Positions 1 through 10,374 of a stretch of 64,000 nucleotides of DNA are shown here, piece after piece; position 1 is the first letter of the stretch; every line of letters begins with the position of its first letter. A program made the position numbers and the translations under genes. The stretch is from Chitinophagaceae bacterium (GTDB taxonomy: Bacteria > Bacteroidota > Bacteroidia > Chitinophagales > Chitinophagaceae), in contig JAIYAN010000015.1 in NCBI GenBank assembly GCA_027489035.1, forward strand, positions 62,001-126,000, read 5' to 3'. The notes under the pieces were generated by a model that was not told where the DNA came from, did no database searches, and saw only the letters and a list, made by a program, of their open reading frames with translations.

Positions 1-559
1 GCGCTTTTCCAAAATCAAAACCATAGGTTATAGTATGACATTTCGAAGGGTTTAAATTGAAATGTTTGAGTGCAAAATGCTGGTCTTCATCCGTGATGAA
101 AAAATTGATATCTGCTTGACGATGTGTCCATTTTTCATAATGCCAAAGCATTTTCCACCACCATTTGCCCGTGCTTTTAAAACGCAAGCTTTCTATGTTA
201 TGCGAATGAATGATCAGTTTTACACCCGTAATTTTTTTTAATAAAAACCCCAACCAACCCAAATAAGGATGCTCCAACATAAAATGTGTTGCTTGTTGAT
301 TTCGGATGATTTTTAAAAAAGAAAAAATGCCAAAAGGGTTGAAATATCGATGCTTTGCATTGGGCATTATAGGCATAAACGTGCCAGAGAAATCTGTTGG
401 ATTAGCATTGCTTTTAACCGAAACCAGTGTGACATCCACACACTTGGAAAAAGCTGCATAAAAACAGGCAATACCTTTTTGTCCACCCATTTTTGCTGGA
501 AAAATGTTGTAAGGAGCAATGGCTACGATATATGTATGGCTCGTATTGATATTATTCAA
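1..559 (-). CDS. Glycosyltransferase (GT4/group 1-like), partial, runs off the left edge; probable TTG start at 559
   Basis: Manual reverse-strand translation gives LNNINTSHTYIVAIAPYNIFPAKMGGQKGIACFYAAFSK...HFMLEHPYLGWLGFLLKKITGVKLIIHSHNIESLRFKSTGKWWWKMLWHYEKWTHRQADINFFITDEDQHFALKHFNLNPSKCHTITYGFDFGKA, typical of GT4 N-terminal domains. Confidence 0.78.
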   Translation of the reverse strand, partial: MNNINTSHTYIVAIAPYNIFPAKMGGQKGIACFYAAFSKCVDVTLVSVKSNANPTDFSGTFMPIMPNAKHRYFNPFGIFSFLKIIRNQQATHFMLEHPYLGWLGFLLKKITGVKLIIHSHNIESLRFKSTGKWWWKMLWHYEKWTHRQADINFFITDEDQHFALKHFNLNPSKCHTITYGFDFGKA

Positions 560-567
560 TTTAAAAA

Positions 568-3192
568 CTAAACCACTTCTTTTTTCTTCTTAAATGATAA
601 AGCAACAGCAGCCAATAAAATGATCAGCACCAACCAAGACGCGACTGCATTGATTTTGCTGCCTAAGAAATAAACAGCAGGTTCAAATTTAAATTCAATT
701 TTGTGCTTACCTGCGGGGACGTTAATTCCTCTTAATACATAATTGGTTTTGAAATAAGGCGTTTTCTTTCCATCTACATAAGCAAACCAATCTTTGTAAA
801 ATACCTCACTAAACACCGCAATGTTATTTGAACTAGAAATAGATTCATAAGTGATGGCGTCATTGTCGAAGCTGGTTTGTTTAATGGTTGCTAAGCTATC
901 TGGCGCACTGAAATTTCCAACTGTATTTTTAAAACTTTCATCCACAATCGCAGTATCTTTTGGATTGAAATTATCCAATGCACGCATTTCATTCGCTGGT
1001 CCTTGAACATATTGAACATCTTTTACAAACCAAACATTTCCTAATGCACCTGGATTTTGTTGGGCAATTTTTCCATTTTCTTGCTGTTGAATAAAATACT
1101 TTGCATTAAGCATATTTATAACAGACATATTGATGTTGCCTTTAAATTGGTTGGCAATCAAATCATCATAAATACCCAATTTAGCCGGATGATATCCGCC
1201 AATTGATTTGTGATAATAAGATGTTTTTGCTTCTTCCATGCTTGACGTATTAAACACCCTATAATTCGGATCTTTATCGGCAAGTATTTGTTGGTCGGCT
1301 GGTGTTAGTGGAAATGAATTTGCTTCTGCATCCGCTTTTGCTTCAAAGCTTTTATCGTTAAGATAATTCATGCCAAATTGCAATAAATCAGCAGTAGACA
1401 AAATGGTAATTCCCACAATCATAATCATGGCATTGATTTTCTTTTTTATAAATAAGGCAATTAGAGCCAATGCCAAAGCAACTAAAATAAGCGAACGAAT
1501 GATGTCGTCAAATAAGAATGATGCGCGTTCCTTATGTAAAGCCGATACAAATGCACGAGCTGCTTTTGTAGGGTCGCCAGCACTTGGGTCTCTGCTAATA
1601 TTACTTACCATTGCTTCGTAAATCTGATTGTCGATACTTGGTTTAAACTTTTGATCCAAATTTTGCATTTGGGCTTGCATGTTTGGACTATTCGATTTAA
1701 GGATATTATCGAAAGCAAAAGTTCTTTCTTTATTCTCTTTGCTGAAATCGCTTGTTGTATAAAAGAAACCAATCAAACCAAAAACTACTGCAGTAGCAAT
1801 GGCAGCAAGCTTGAATTTTTTCCAATCCGTTTCCTCTTGATTATTGATTAATTTATTAATTACAAGCGAAGCCATGATAGGGAACAACAATTGAGGTATC
1901 ACCAAAATCATGGTAGGTACCCTGAACTTGTTATACAGCGGGAAATAATCAAACATGAAATAATTGAACGATTTAAAATTATCGCCCCAAGAAAGCATTA
2001 TGGCTAAAATAGAAGCGGTAAGAATCCACCATTTGTGTTTGCCATCCAAATAAAACATGCCAAATAAGAATAAGAAACAAATGATTGCACCCAAGTAAAC
2101 TGGTCCGTTTGTAAATGGTTGATCACCCCAATAAATAGCCCCATTCATTTGTGCAGCTACTTGATCTGCAGGAAGCTGGGGAAGATTTTCAGTCATGTAA
2201 TTTACAAGCGGCCCATTGTCTTTTATCTTAGGGAAAATATAAACATCGCCATCTCTTTCTGCTTGGTGCGAGCCAAAACCCATTACGCCAGGAAACATTA
2301 AACTCCAAGTTTCCGAAATGCCATAACTCCACATAAAAGCATAATCCTTACTTAATCCTGTCGTTTTCTCACCAGAAATTTTATCTTTTGAATTTGAATT
2401 TTGATCCATAACCAACTGTCCGCCTCTTTTAGAATCTTTGGCATAATCGTAAGTGGTCATAAGTATCAACGCATTTGCAGCAACGCCAATAATTCCCGCA
2501 ATTAATATCATTCCGATGCTTTTAAATGCATGTTTTGTTTCGCGGATTTTTATAAAATGAATGAGGTAAGAAATGCCCATAATACCCAACACCAAGAATA
2601 AATAATAACTGATTTGCTGATGCCCTTGTCCTATTTCTAAAGCTGTAAATAAAGCCGCAAGCGCAAAACCCCACAAATATTTTTTATTAAAAATCAAAAC
2701 AACAGCACCAATAACCGCAGGCGCGTAAGCCAAAGCCAACATTTTGGTATTATGACCAGCCATTACAATGATTGGATTATAGCTACTAAATGCAAAAGCA
2801 AGAGAACCAATAATTGCGGCAAATGGTGTTATGCCCAAACAAATGCACATGAAATAAAAACAGATACATGCCAGGAAAAAAAAGTTGAAGGGTTGTGGTA
2901 ATCCCAATTGGGTAATTTTATCAAAAATAGATACCGGCGACCAAGGGCCTTTCATGGCAATTTGATAACTCGGCATTCCGCTAAACATACTTACCGACCA
3001 CAATGGGAAGTGGCCATTTTTTTCAGCATATTCAATCGATTGATGGCTCATGCCATACCAACTCGTTACGTCACCTTGTTTTAACACCACATCCGATTCT
3101 AATGCTGGCTTACAAAAAATTAAAGTAGTCAATAAAAAAATGGCAAAAGCAATAATATGCGGTAAAATAGCTTTAAATGAAATCCTATTCAT
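568..3192 (-). CDS. YfhO-family multi-pass membrane protein
   Basis: 874 aa ORF; many TM segments; C-terminal ...VFSEVFYKDWFAYVDGKKTPYFKTNYVLRGINVPAGKHKIEFKFEP typical of YfhO-like proteins. Confidence 0.85.
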   Translation of the reverse strand: MNRISFKAILPHIIAFAIFLLTTLIFCKPALESDVVLKQGDVTSWYGMSHQSIEYAEKNGHFPLWSVSMFSGMPSYQIAMKGPWSPVSIFDKITQLGLPQPFNFFFLACICFYFMCICLGITPFAAIIGSLAFAFSSYNPIIVMAGHNTKMLALAYAPAVIGAVVLIFNKKYLWGFALAALFTALEIGQGHQQISYYLFLVLGIMGISYLIHFIKIRETKHAFKSIGMILIAGIIGVAANALILMTTYDYAKDSKRGGQLVMDQNSNSKDKISGEKTTGLSKDYAFMWSYGISETWSLMFPGVMGFGSHQAERDGDVYIFPKIKDNGPLVNYMTENLPQLPADQVAAQMNGAIYWGDQPFTNGPVYLGAIICFLFLFGMFYLDGKHKWWILTASILAIMLSWGDNFKSFNYFMFDYFPLYNKFRVPTMILVIPQLLFPIMASLVINKLINNQEETDWKKFKLAAIATAVVFGLIGFFYTTSDFSKENKERTFAFDNILKSNSPNMQAQMQNLDQKFKPSIDNQIYEAMVSNISRDPSAGDPTKAARAFVSALHKERASFLFDDIIRSLILVALALALIALFIKKKINAMIMIVGITILSTADLLQFGMNYLNDKSFEAKADAEANSFPLTPADQQILADKDPNYRVFNTSSMEEAKTSYYHKSIGGYHPAKLGIYDDLIANQFKGNINMSVINMLNAKYFIQQQENGKIAQQNPGALGNVWFVKDVQYVQGPANEMRALDNFNPKDTAIVDESFKNTVGNFSAPDSLATIKQTSFDNDAITYESISSSNNIAVFSEVFYKDWFAYVDGKKTPYFKTNYVLRGINVPAGKHKIEFKFEPAVYFLGSKINAVASWLVLIILLAAVALSFKKKKEVV

Positions 3193-3817
3193 GGTTAAAA
3201 AATTAAGTAGGCAAATTAAAGATAAAAAATCTATATTGCATCAAATAAGTTAGAAACTGCATTCGTAGATTCTAATGAAAAATTAGAAACTCCAACAACC
3301 CAACTCAACCTTTAATTTTTATTGAACATTATCCTCGTTTTTTTTCGAGGTTAACATCTATGGTATTTTCTTACCGAGATAAAACTTGTTTAAGAAATAC
3401 CCTAAGCGAATGCTGGTTAGTATTTGGGAATGAAAACGTGTTTTTAAATTTTGACTTTTTAATTAATATTTTTTAAATAGGTTTCAATTTGAAACATTTT
3501 TTTCAAAACTAAAGTTTCAAATTAGTGGAAATGAAGTGGGCAAAAAAAATTGAATAAATGTGCAAGATGAAAATAAAAAGTTTGTCTTTTTAGCCATTAA
3601 AAACGATTTTATTCAAACTTAATATTGTTTTATTATAATTTTTTAAACCAAATTTCTTACTGATTAACACGAATAATCAAAAAACAAACGCATTAGTCAA
3701 TTATAAAAAATTATATGATAAAAAATTTGTTCTTTGCAATGTTTTATCAAAAGAGTTTTGTTGATTTTGAATTTCGATTTTTTGAAAAATGAATTTTATA
3801 GAACCTAAATCGATTGA

Positions 3818-4564
3818 ATGTTTAATACCGTAATAATTGAGGATGACTTAAAACAAGTCGCGGAAATAAAGAAAATAGTAAATCAGCATTGTCCACAAAT
3901 TGAATTGATTGGCGAAGCTTATGATATAGAGTCTGGATATTCTTTAATAAAGGAGTTAAAGCCTGATTTAATTTTGCTAGATATTGTAATGCCGAGCGGA
4001 ACAGGATTTGATTTATTGGATAAATTAATGCCTTTTGATTTTGAAGTAATCTTTATTACCAAACATGAATCACATAGCTTTAAAGCGATAAAATATTCTG
4101 CATTAGATTATATCTTAAAGCCGGTAAATATTCAAGAACTTAAAAAAGCTTCTGAAAAAGCCATTAAAAAAATAACGGCAAAATATATGAAGCAACAGTT
4201 GGACTTATTAATGACCAACATTAAAAATGTTCAAACCTCGCTCAGTCAAAAAATTGCGGTTCCAACAACAGGTGGATTTGTATTTATTTTATTACACGAT
4301 ATTGTACGTTGCGAAGCAAATGGCTCTTATACCATAATATATGTAGGCAAAAAAGAAAAAATCATGGCTTCAAAAAATATCAAAGAATATGAAGCCATTT
4401 TGCCCAAAACACATTTTTTTAGAATCCACAATTCTCATTTGGTAAACATTAATCGAATCTTGCGTTACAACAAAGGCAGGGGAGGTTCTGTTACCATGGA
4501 AGACGGCACTGAAATAGAAGTTGCAACCAGAAGACGCAGCGATTTTTTAAACCTATTTCAATAA
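3818..4564 (+). CDS. LytTR-family DNA-binding response regulator
   Basis: N-terminal receiver (VIIEDD...DLILLDIVMPSGTGFDLL...KP) plus C-terminal LytTR domain (FFRIHNSHLVNINRILRYNKGRGGSVTMEDGTEIEVATRRR). Confidence 0.9.
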   Translation: MFNTVIIEDDLKQVAEIKKIVNQHCPQIELIGEAYDIESGYSLIKELKPDLILLDIVMPSGTGFDLLDKLMPFDFEVIFITKHESHSFKAIKYSALDYILKPVNIQELKKASEKAIKKITAKYMKQQLDLLMTNIKNVQTSLSQKIAVPTTGGFVFILLHDIVRCEANGSYTIIYVGKKEKIMASKNIKEYEAILPKTHFFRIHNSHLVNINRILRYNKGRGGSVTMEDGTEIEVATRRRSDFLNLFQ

Positions 4565-4588
4565 AATTAAAAAAGTCCAAAATTTTCT

Positions 4589-4619
4589 TTTGTTTAAGAA
4601 ATGATTTCCTTTACTTTTG
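4589..4619 (+). promoter_or_regulatory. Bacteroidota-type sigma promoter for tRNA-His: TTTG (4589-4592) - N19 - TACTTTTG (4612-4619)
   Basis: Exact match to the TTTG/TAnnTTTG -33/-7 consensus with 19-bp spacing, about 14 bp upstream of the tRNA 5' end. Confidence 0.8.
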
Positions 4620-4632
4620 CACAACTATAAAC

Positions 4633-4710
4633 GGTGGTTGTAGCTCAGCTGGTTAGAGCACCAGATTGTGATTCTGGGGGTCGTGGGTTCGAGCCCCATC
4701 ATCCACCCCA
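4633..4710 (+). tRNA. tRNA-His (anticodon GTG), encoded CCA and encoded G-1/C73
   Basis: Cloverleaf: D arm TAGCTCAGCTGGTTAGAGC, anticodon arm CCAGA-TTGTGAT-TCTGG, T arm GTGGG-TTCGAGC-CCCAT, CCA at 4708-4710, G-1 at 4633. Confidence 0.95.
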
Positions 4711-4719
4711 ATAAAATTT

Positions 4720-4746
4720 AATCTCCTAACAAGGAGATTTTTTTTT
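4720..4746 (+). terminator. Rho-independent terminator downstream of tRNA-His
   Basis: ATCTCCT-AACA-AGGAGAT followed by a T run. Confidence 0.85.
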
Positions 4747-4839
4747 GCCTTTTCTTTTTTATTACCCTTTAACAAAACATTATTTCATTTGTTTCGTTTT
4801 CACTTTATCATTGATTGAATTTTCCATTATTTTTACAAC

Positions 4840-7017
4840 ATGCAAAAAATTGCAAACTTTATTATGCAGAACAAAAAATATATACCACTTGTCATCCTAA
4901 TGACCTTCATTGCTGTCTTTTTTACGTTTCAATCTCAAGGAAAAAATGATGAAGATCCCAAACAGCGTTATGAAAAAATATTAAGAAATTTAAATGTACT
5001 CATTAAAGAGGCACATTTTAAACCAAGAGCTATTGATGATGCATTTAGCAAGACCATTCTGAAAAGTTTTGTTGAAGAGCTAGATGATGAAAAAAATGTT
5101 TTCTTAGCTTCAGATATCGAAGCATTTAAAAAATACGAGAATAAAATCGATGATGAAATTAATGGAGCTGGTCTAGTTTCCTTCTACGAAATTTATAAAG
5201 TATATCAAAAACGCATTAAAGAAGTAGAACAGATTTATCCAACCTTACTGAGTTCTCCATTTAATTTTAATGAAGCAGATAGCATTCAAATGGATGTAGA
5301 AAAAAATGATTTTCCAAAAACTGAAAATGATCGCTATGACATATGGAAAAAGCGAATGAAATATGCGGTATTGTCTAAATTGGTTGATGCTCAAGAAGAG
5401 CAAGAAAAAAACAAAGCCAATAAAGAGATAAAAGACTTTAAGCTAAAAGCAGATTCCACTTTGGAACGTGAAGCTAGAGAACAAGTGAAAAAGCAAATGA
5501 CAAGATACTACACAACAAAAAGCACAAACGAAACCCAAGATGAATTGTTTAGCATTTTTGTAAATTCAATCACAATGGCGATTGACCCTCATACCAATTA
5601 CTATCCGCCAATTGCTTCAAGAGAATTTAATGAATCAATGAGTGGTCGTTTTTATGGAATTGGTGCACAATTAAAAGAAGAAGATGGTCACATTAAAATC
5701 GGTACGCTAGTATCTGGTGGACCAGCTTGGAAGGGTGGTGAATTAAAAGAAAATGATGAAATTATTAAAGTAGCACAAGGTGCTGAAGCACCTGTAGACG
5801 TAACCGGATATTCTGTTTCAGATGCCGTTAAACTTATAAGAGGTTCAAGCAAAGGATCAGAAGTTCGTTTAACTGTAAAAAGAATTGATGGTAGTATTCA
5901 TGTTATTAAAATCATTCGCGATGAAGTAAAACTAGAAAATACGTTTGCGAAATCTGCAATCATTAATGGTAAAAATAAAATTGGTTACATCTATCTTCCA
6001 GAATTCTATGCCGATTTTGAACGTCCCAATGGCGCAAGATGTGCTGTTGATATCGCCAAAGAAATAGAAAAATTAAAAGCTGAAAATGTATCTGGCATCA
6101 TCCTCGATTTACGTGGCAATGGTGGCGGTTCGCTTTACGATGTGGTTCAAATGGCTGGATTATTTATCAAAAACGGTCCAGTTTGTCAAGTTAAAGGACG
6201 TGATGAATCTCCAAATATCTTAAAAGATAAAGACGATAAAATACAGTACACCGGTCCATTGGCAGTAATGGTTGATGGCACAAGTGCTTCTGCTTCTGAA
6301 ATATTTGCAGCAGCCATTCAAGATTATAAAAGAGGGATTATCATTGGCGCTAACTCAACGTATGGTAAAGGAACTGTTCAGCGGATGATTTCACTTAACC
6401 CAGATGGCGAACTTTCCATTCTTGCGGATAAAAACGCAGAAGATTTGGGAAATGTAAAAATAACATTACAGAAATTTTATAGAATCAACGGTGGTGCTAC
6501 ACAGCTTCGTGGTGTGGTTCCAGATGTGATTTTACCTGATCGCTACGACTTTTTAAAATATCGTGAAAAAGATGTGCCAAGCGCATTGGGCTGGGACGAA
6601 ATTCCAAAAGCGGTTTATAATGTAGAAAATAATGATTTTAATACTATAGTTAACGAAGAGAAAAATGAACTTGCAAAAAATGATCGTTTTTCAAAATTGA
6701 AAAAAAGTCTTGAGCAATTAAATGTAAGATCTAAAAAAGCATACTCTTTAAACATCAATCAATATAAATTAGAGCAAAAAGTATTCAAATCTTTAATTAA
6801 AGAGATTGATGAGCTTTCTAAATTGTCAAAATCTCTAGAATTTAAAAATCTTGCTTCAGATACAGCTACCATAAATAGTGCGCAAGATAAGATCGACAAC
6901 AACAAACAATGGATGAAATTTAGGGTTAATGATATTTACATCAATGAATCGGTTAATGTTATAGAGAAAATGATTTCTCAAAATAATTTGGTGAAATTAG
7001 AAGGCAACAAACCTTAA
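4840..7017 (+). CDS. prc: Carboxy-terminal processing (tail-specific) S41 peptidase with PDZ domain
   Basis: 725 aa; PDZ (GIGAQLKEEDGHIKIGTLVSGGPAWKGGELKENDEI) and S41 catalytic region (MVDGTSASASEIFAAAIQDYKRGIIIGANSTYGKGTVQ). Confidence 0.92.
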   Translation: MQKIANFIMQNKKYIPLVILMTFIAVFFTFQSQGKNDEDPKQRYEKILRNLNVLIKEAHFKPRAIDDAFSKTILKSFVEELDDEKNVFLASDIEAFKKYENKIDDEINGAGLVSFYEIYKVYQKRIKEVEQIYPTLLSSPFNFNEADSIQMDVEKNDFPKTENDRYDIWKKRMKYAVLSKLVDAQEEQEKNKANKEIKDFKLKADSTLEREAREQVKKQMTRYYTTKSTNETQDELFSIFVNSITMAIDPHTNYYPPIASREFNESMSGRFYGIGAQLKEEDGHIKIGTLVSGGPAWKGGELKENDEIIKVAQGAEAPVDVTGYSVSDAVKLIRGSSKGSEVRLTVKRIDGSIHVIKIIRDEVKLENTFAKSAIINGKNKIGYIYLPEFYADFERPNGARCAVDIAKEIEKLKAENVSGIILDLRGNGGGSLYDVVQMAGLFIKNGPVCQVKGRDESPNILKDKDDKIQYTGPLAVMVDGTSASASEIFAAAIQDYKRGIIIGANSTYGKGTVQRMISLNPDGELSILADKNAEDLGNVKITLQKFYRINGGATQLRGVVPDVILPDRYDFLKYREKDVPSALGWDEIPKAVYNVENNDFNTIVNEEKNELAKNDRFSKLKKSLEQLNVRSKKAYSLNINQYKLEQKVFKSLIKEIDELSKLSKSLEFKNLASDTATINSAQDKIDNNKQWMKFRVNDIYINESVNVIEKMISQNNLVKLEGNKP

Positions 7018-7056
7018 CTTACATTGAATTATTAAAAATTATTCAAAATTTATCCA

Positions 7057-7539
7057 TTGAATAGAATAGCCCTTTTTCCTGGAACGTTTGATCCCATTAC
7101 ATTAGGTCATACCGATATCATTAATCGGGCATTACCCATGTTTGATAAACTTTACATCGGTATTGGTAGAAATACCAACAAGCAACCGATGTTTGATGAA
7201 ACAATACGTTTAAATTGGATCAACAGCATATTTGCGAATAATCCTAAAGTGGAAGGTTTAGTTTATGAAGGATTAACCGTTGACTGCTGTAAAAAAATTG
7301 ATGCAAATTATATTTTAAGGGGTATTCGTTATGTAAGTGATTTCGAATACGAGAAAGCAATTGCAGACATGAATAGGAGTTTGGATCAACATATTGAAAC
7401 TGTTTTTCTGACTTGTTTGCCTCAATATACTTCTGTGGCTTCTACATTAATCAGAGATGTATTAAAATATAATGGAGATGTTTCGCCGTTTCTTCCAGAT
7501 GTGGTGTATCAATCTATTATGGAAAAAAAGCTCGGTTAA
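7057..7539 (+). CDS. coaD: Phosphopantetheine adenylyltransferase (TTG start)
   Basis: MNRIALFPGTFDPITLGHTDIINRA...ILRGIRYVSDFEYE; start codon reads TTG in the DNA. Confidence 0.95.
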   Translation: MNRIALFPGTFDPITLGHTDIINRALPMFDKLYIGIGRNTNKQPMFDETIRLNWINSIFANNPKVEGLVYEGLTVDCCKKIDANYILRGIRYVSDFEYEKAIADMNRSLDQHIETVFLTCLPQYTSVASTLIRDVLKYNGDVSPFLPDVVYQSIMEKKLG

Positions 7540-8162
7540 ACAGCGTTAGATTTTAAAAATACGTCTACCACATCTTTAATGGCTTTAAACGTATTGGCTA
7601 ATGGAATATTCAAATCTTTAACATCAACCCATTGAATTGCAGTGATGTCTTCTTCAAGTTGTGGAATTAAATTACCTTCAAAGCCGGTTTTGAAATGATA
7701 CCAATGGCTAATTTTCAAAATAATTTTTCCTTTTTCTTCGTAAAAATGAAAAGTATCGGTTAGTTTTTTAATGCGTTGGAGATTATTCACACCCGTTTCT
7801 TCTTCTATTTCACGTTCTGCACAAAGCTCAGGTGATTCATTAAGTTCCATTTTTCCTTTTGGTAAATCCCATTTATTTCTTCTGAAAATAAACAATAATC
7901 CATTTTCTGGATGTTCTACAATTCCTCCTGCAGCTTCAATTATATTAAAATGATTGATGAAATCTGTTTTAACCTTTTCGAAATCGGTTGCTTGTATAAA
8001 AATTAATTCCGTTTCTGTTTCGAAAATAACACGTGTTAATTCAGAAAAAGCTGTTTCGAAATAATTTTTACAAACGTATATTTTATTGGGAATTTCAATT
8101 TGCATCAATTCGCTGTCTGTAATAATAATCGTTTTGTCATTAAAGTAAAAACAGGTTCGCAT
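7536..8162 (-). CDS. NUDIX hydrolase
   Basis: Nudix box GKMELNESPELCAEREIEEETGV. Confidence 0.9.
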   Translation of the reverse strand: MRTCFYFNDKTIIITDSELMQIEIPNKIYVCKNYFETAFSELTRVIFETETELIFIQATDFEKVKTDFINHFNIIEAAGGIVEHPENGLLFIFRRNKWDLPKGKMELNESPELCAEREIEEETGVNNLQRIKKLTDTFHFYEEKGKIILKISHWYHFKTGFEGNLIPQLEEDITAIQWVDVKDLNIPLANTFKAIKDVVDVFLKSNAV

Positions 8163-8298
8163 GCTAAAGTCTTTTGTTTTGATTAAAATAGGAATTTGAA
8201 TGTTGAAATAACATCGATTTATTCCAAAGGAAACGAGATGTTCATAATTTTTTTATGCATTGTAAAGATAGGTTTCTATAAGTAATTATATTTGCGCT

Positions 8299-8931
8299 AT
8301 GACAAACGAAAAATCAGTAGCTGCAAGATTATTGCAAGTAGAGGCCGTAAAATTAAATCCCGAAAATCCATACACTTGGGCAAGTGGTTGGAAAAGTCCA
8401 ATTTACTGCGACAATAGAAAAGTGTTGTCGTTTCCTTACGATCGAGATTTTATTAAAAGCGAATTGTGTAGTGTAATATTTGAGCAGTTTCCTGATGTAG
8501 ATGCAATTGCCGGTGTGGCAACAGCCGGTATTGCTTGGGGCGCAATGGCTGCCGATCAATTGAAACTGCCATTTTTATATGTTCGTCCAAAGCCAAAAGA
8601 ACATGGTTTGGGTAATCAAATTGAAGGCAATTTAACGCCAGGGCAAAAAATATTGGTGGTTGAAGATTTGATTTCTACCGGAAAAAGCAGCTTACAAGTT
8701 TGTGATATCCTAAAACAATCAGGGGTAGAAATAGTTGGAATGGTATCTATTTTTAATTACGGATTCAACCAAGCTACAAAGGCATTTGAAGAAGCAGGAA
8801 TAAAACTGGTTTCTTTAACGAATTATGCGGCCCTAGTTGATTTGGCCATTGAAAATGAGACCATATCGCCAGCATTACTTACAACATTAAACAATTGGCG
8901 CGAAAATCCTGCTGATTGGAAAGGCGTATAA
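8299..8931 (+). CDS. pyrE: Orotate phosphoribosyltransferase
   Basis: PRPP-binding motif ILVVEDLISTGKSS; TAWASGWKSPIYCDNR-like N-terminus (YTWASGWKSPIYCDNRKVLS). Confidence 0.95.
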   Translation: MTNEKSVAARLLQVEAVKLNPENPYTWASGWKSPIYCDNRKVLSFPYDRDFIKSELCSVIFEQFPDVDAIAGVATAGIAWGAMAADQLKLPFLYVRPKPKEHGLGNQIEGNLTPGQKILVVEDLISTGKSSLQVCDILKQSGVEIVGMVSIFNYGFNQATKAFEEAGIKLVSLTNYAALVDLAIENETISPALLTTLNNWRENPADWKGV

Positions 8932-8965
8932 AGGCCGTATTTAATTTAAAAACTTAAAAATCATG

Positions 8966-8993
8966 AATTATCGCCATTAAAAAGGCGATAATT
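8966..8993. terminator. Bidirectional hairpin terminator between convergent pyrE and LEA-like gene
   Basis: AATTATCGCC-ATTAAAAA-GGCGATAATT with flanking T/A tracts; overlaps the last codons of the minus-strand gene. Confidence 0.75.
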
Positions 8994-9435
8994 TTTGTTT
9001 GGTCTTGTATTCAAAAGGTACCACTTTAAATATATTGGCTTTACCTGCCTTTATTTTCCCTTTTGCACGAATCTCCACTTCTTTGTTGAATAATCCAATC
9101 AAACTATTTTTGATGATGTTCTTCATGTCTACATCTACTTTAATCGGTAAAGTAAACCTATCTCTTTTGGGTATCCTTACCTGAACGTTTTGATCTACAT
9201 GTCCGAGGTAATTATCATTGATAAATAGGTCCATTTCTGTATGGTTCAATTCCATTCCAAAATTGTTTGGGTTGTAATAAATCAATTTTAACGAAAGGGT
9301 GGTTTTGTTAAAACCTAGATTCTCCAATTTCACATCTTTGTATTCTTTGAATTCCAAATCTTTAAATCCCGTACAAGAGAATAATGATAAGCTAATTAAT
9401 ATAGATATTAAAAAAGTATTTATTTTAAATTTCAT
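8977..9435 (-). CDS. LEA type-2-like lipoprotein
   Basis: Signal peptide with lipobox-like LSLFSC; body NLGFNKTTLSLKLIYYNPNNFGMELNHTEMDLFINDNYLG resembles LEA14/WHy domains. Confidence 0.7.
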   Translation of the reverse strand: MKFKINTFLISILISLSLFSCTGFKDLEFKEYKDVKLENLGFNKTTLSLKLIYYNPNNFGMELNHTEMDLFINDNYLGHVDQNVQVRIPKRDRFTLPIKVDVDMKNIIKNSLIGLFNKEVEIRAKGKIKAGKANIFKVVPFEYKTKQKLSPF

Positions 9436-10374
9436 TTGTTTTTATTTCTTTTAAAATTTATTTTTTTTAGAATGACAAATATTGCTTCTGGATTGGCGAT
9501 GAAACAACATGGATGGAAATTTCAACGATTAATTTTTTGTAAAGATAAGCATCCAGGTGTAAAGTGCACACATCATAACTGCCAAATTTAAGCACAAAGG
9601 AGTGTGGTTGATGGTGATCTTTAAAAATCTTTTTTGAGCCTTATTTTCAAGGTTTTGAAAAATCTTTCTTAGTTAAATTCATTAGCATTTGTATTAAAAA
9701 CAAGCTATAATTAGTCAATTGAAAACTTAAATTAAATGCTAAATATAAAATCAATAAAATAATATTGTAAAATACTAATAATCAATTTATTAAAACTAAT
9801 TATTTTAAATAAATAATTAAAATAAAACAACGTATTTTTATAAATAAAGTAGAAAAAATTACTCAATCGATTATTTTTAATTAAAATAGTCATAAGTAAA
9901 TGATTTACATTTAATTAATTAAATTTAATTGAAATAAAATGTTGTATAAAATAACGATTGTATTAATAACCCTATATGAAAATGGAATTTTTCGTTCAAA
10001 TGGGGCTAAAATAAATGATAAAAAAAAATATTTATAAAAATGCTTTGATTTAAATTTTGAAGTTTCTATGTTTGTCTCAGAAACGACATAAGCATTTATT
10101 AGTTTCTTTTAATTCCATATTTTTCCTTCTCCTACCGTTCAACCAGAATTCAATTTCAATCTATTTTACAATTTAACAAATATAAATAAAAAATTATTCA
10201 TTTGGGAGTAATTTCTATTTGTCAGTTTTAAGATTTGAGTTTTAGAAAAAACGAATAAAATAGATTTTAATATGAATTGCGTTTTTGAAAAAAAATCTTT
10301 GATAAACATGTAGGTTATACAAACAATCAGCATGTAGGGAAATAAAAATGTAATGGTTTTTAAGTTCGCTTAAA

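Noticed and set aside
350-571. Numerous 60-120 aa ORFs antisense to large genes (e.g. 350-571, 1370-1621, 19026-19394, 22528-22728, 50677-50997)
   Set aside because: They lie wholly inside strong genes on the opposite strand and show no recognisable domains.
3330-3353. CCTCG-T8-CGAGG hairpin upstream of the LytTR gene
   Set aside because: Only a 5-bp stem with a homopolymer loop; no adjacent T tract or downstream gene logic to call a regulatory element.
9475-9625. Minus-strand frame KIFKDHHQPHSFVLKFGSYDVCTLHLDAYLYKKLIVEISIHVV...
   Set aside because: Under 60 aa, no start codon after the upstream stop, no recognisable family; insufficient to call a gene remnant.
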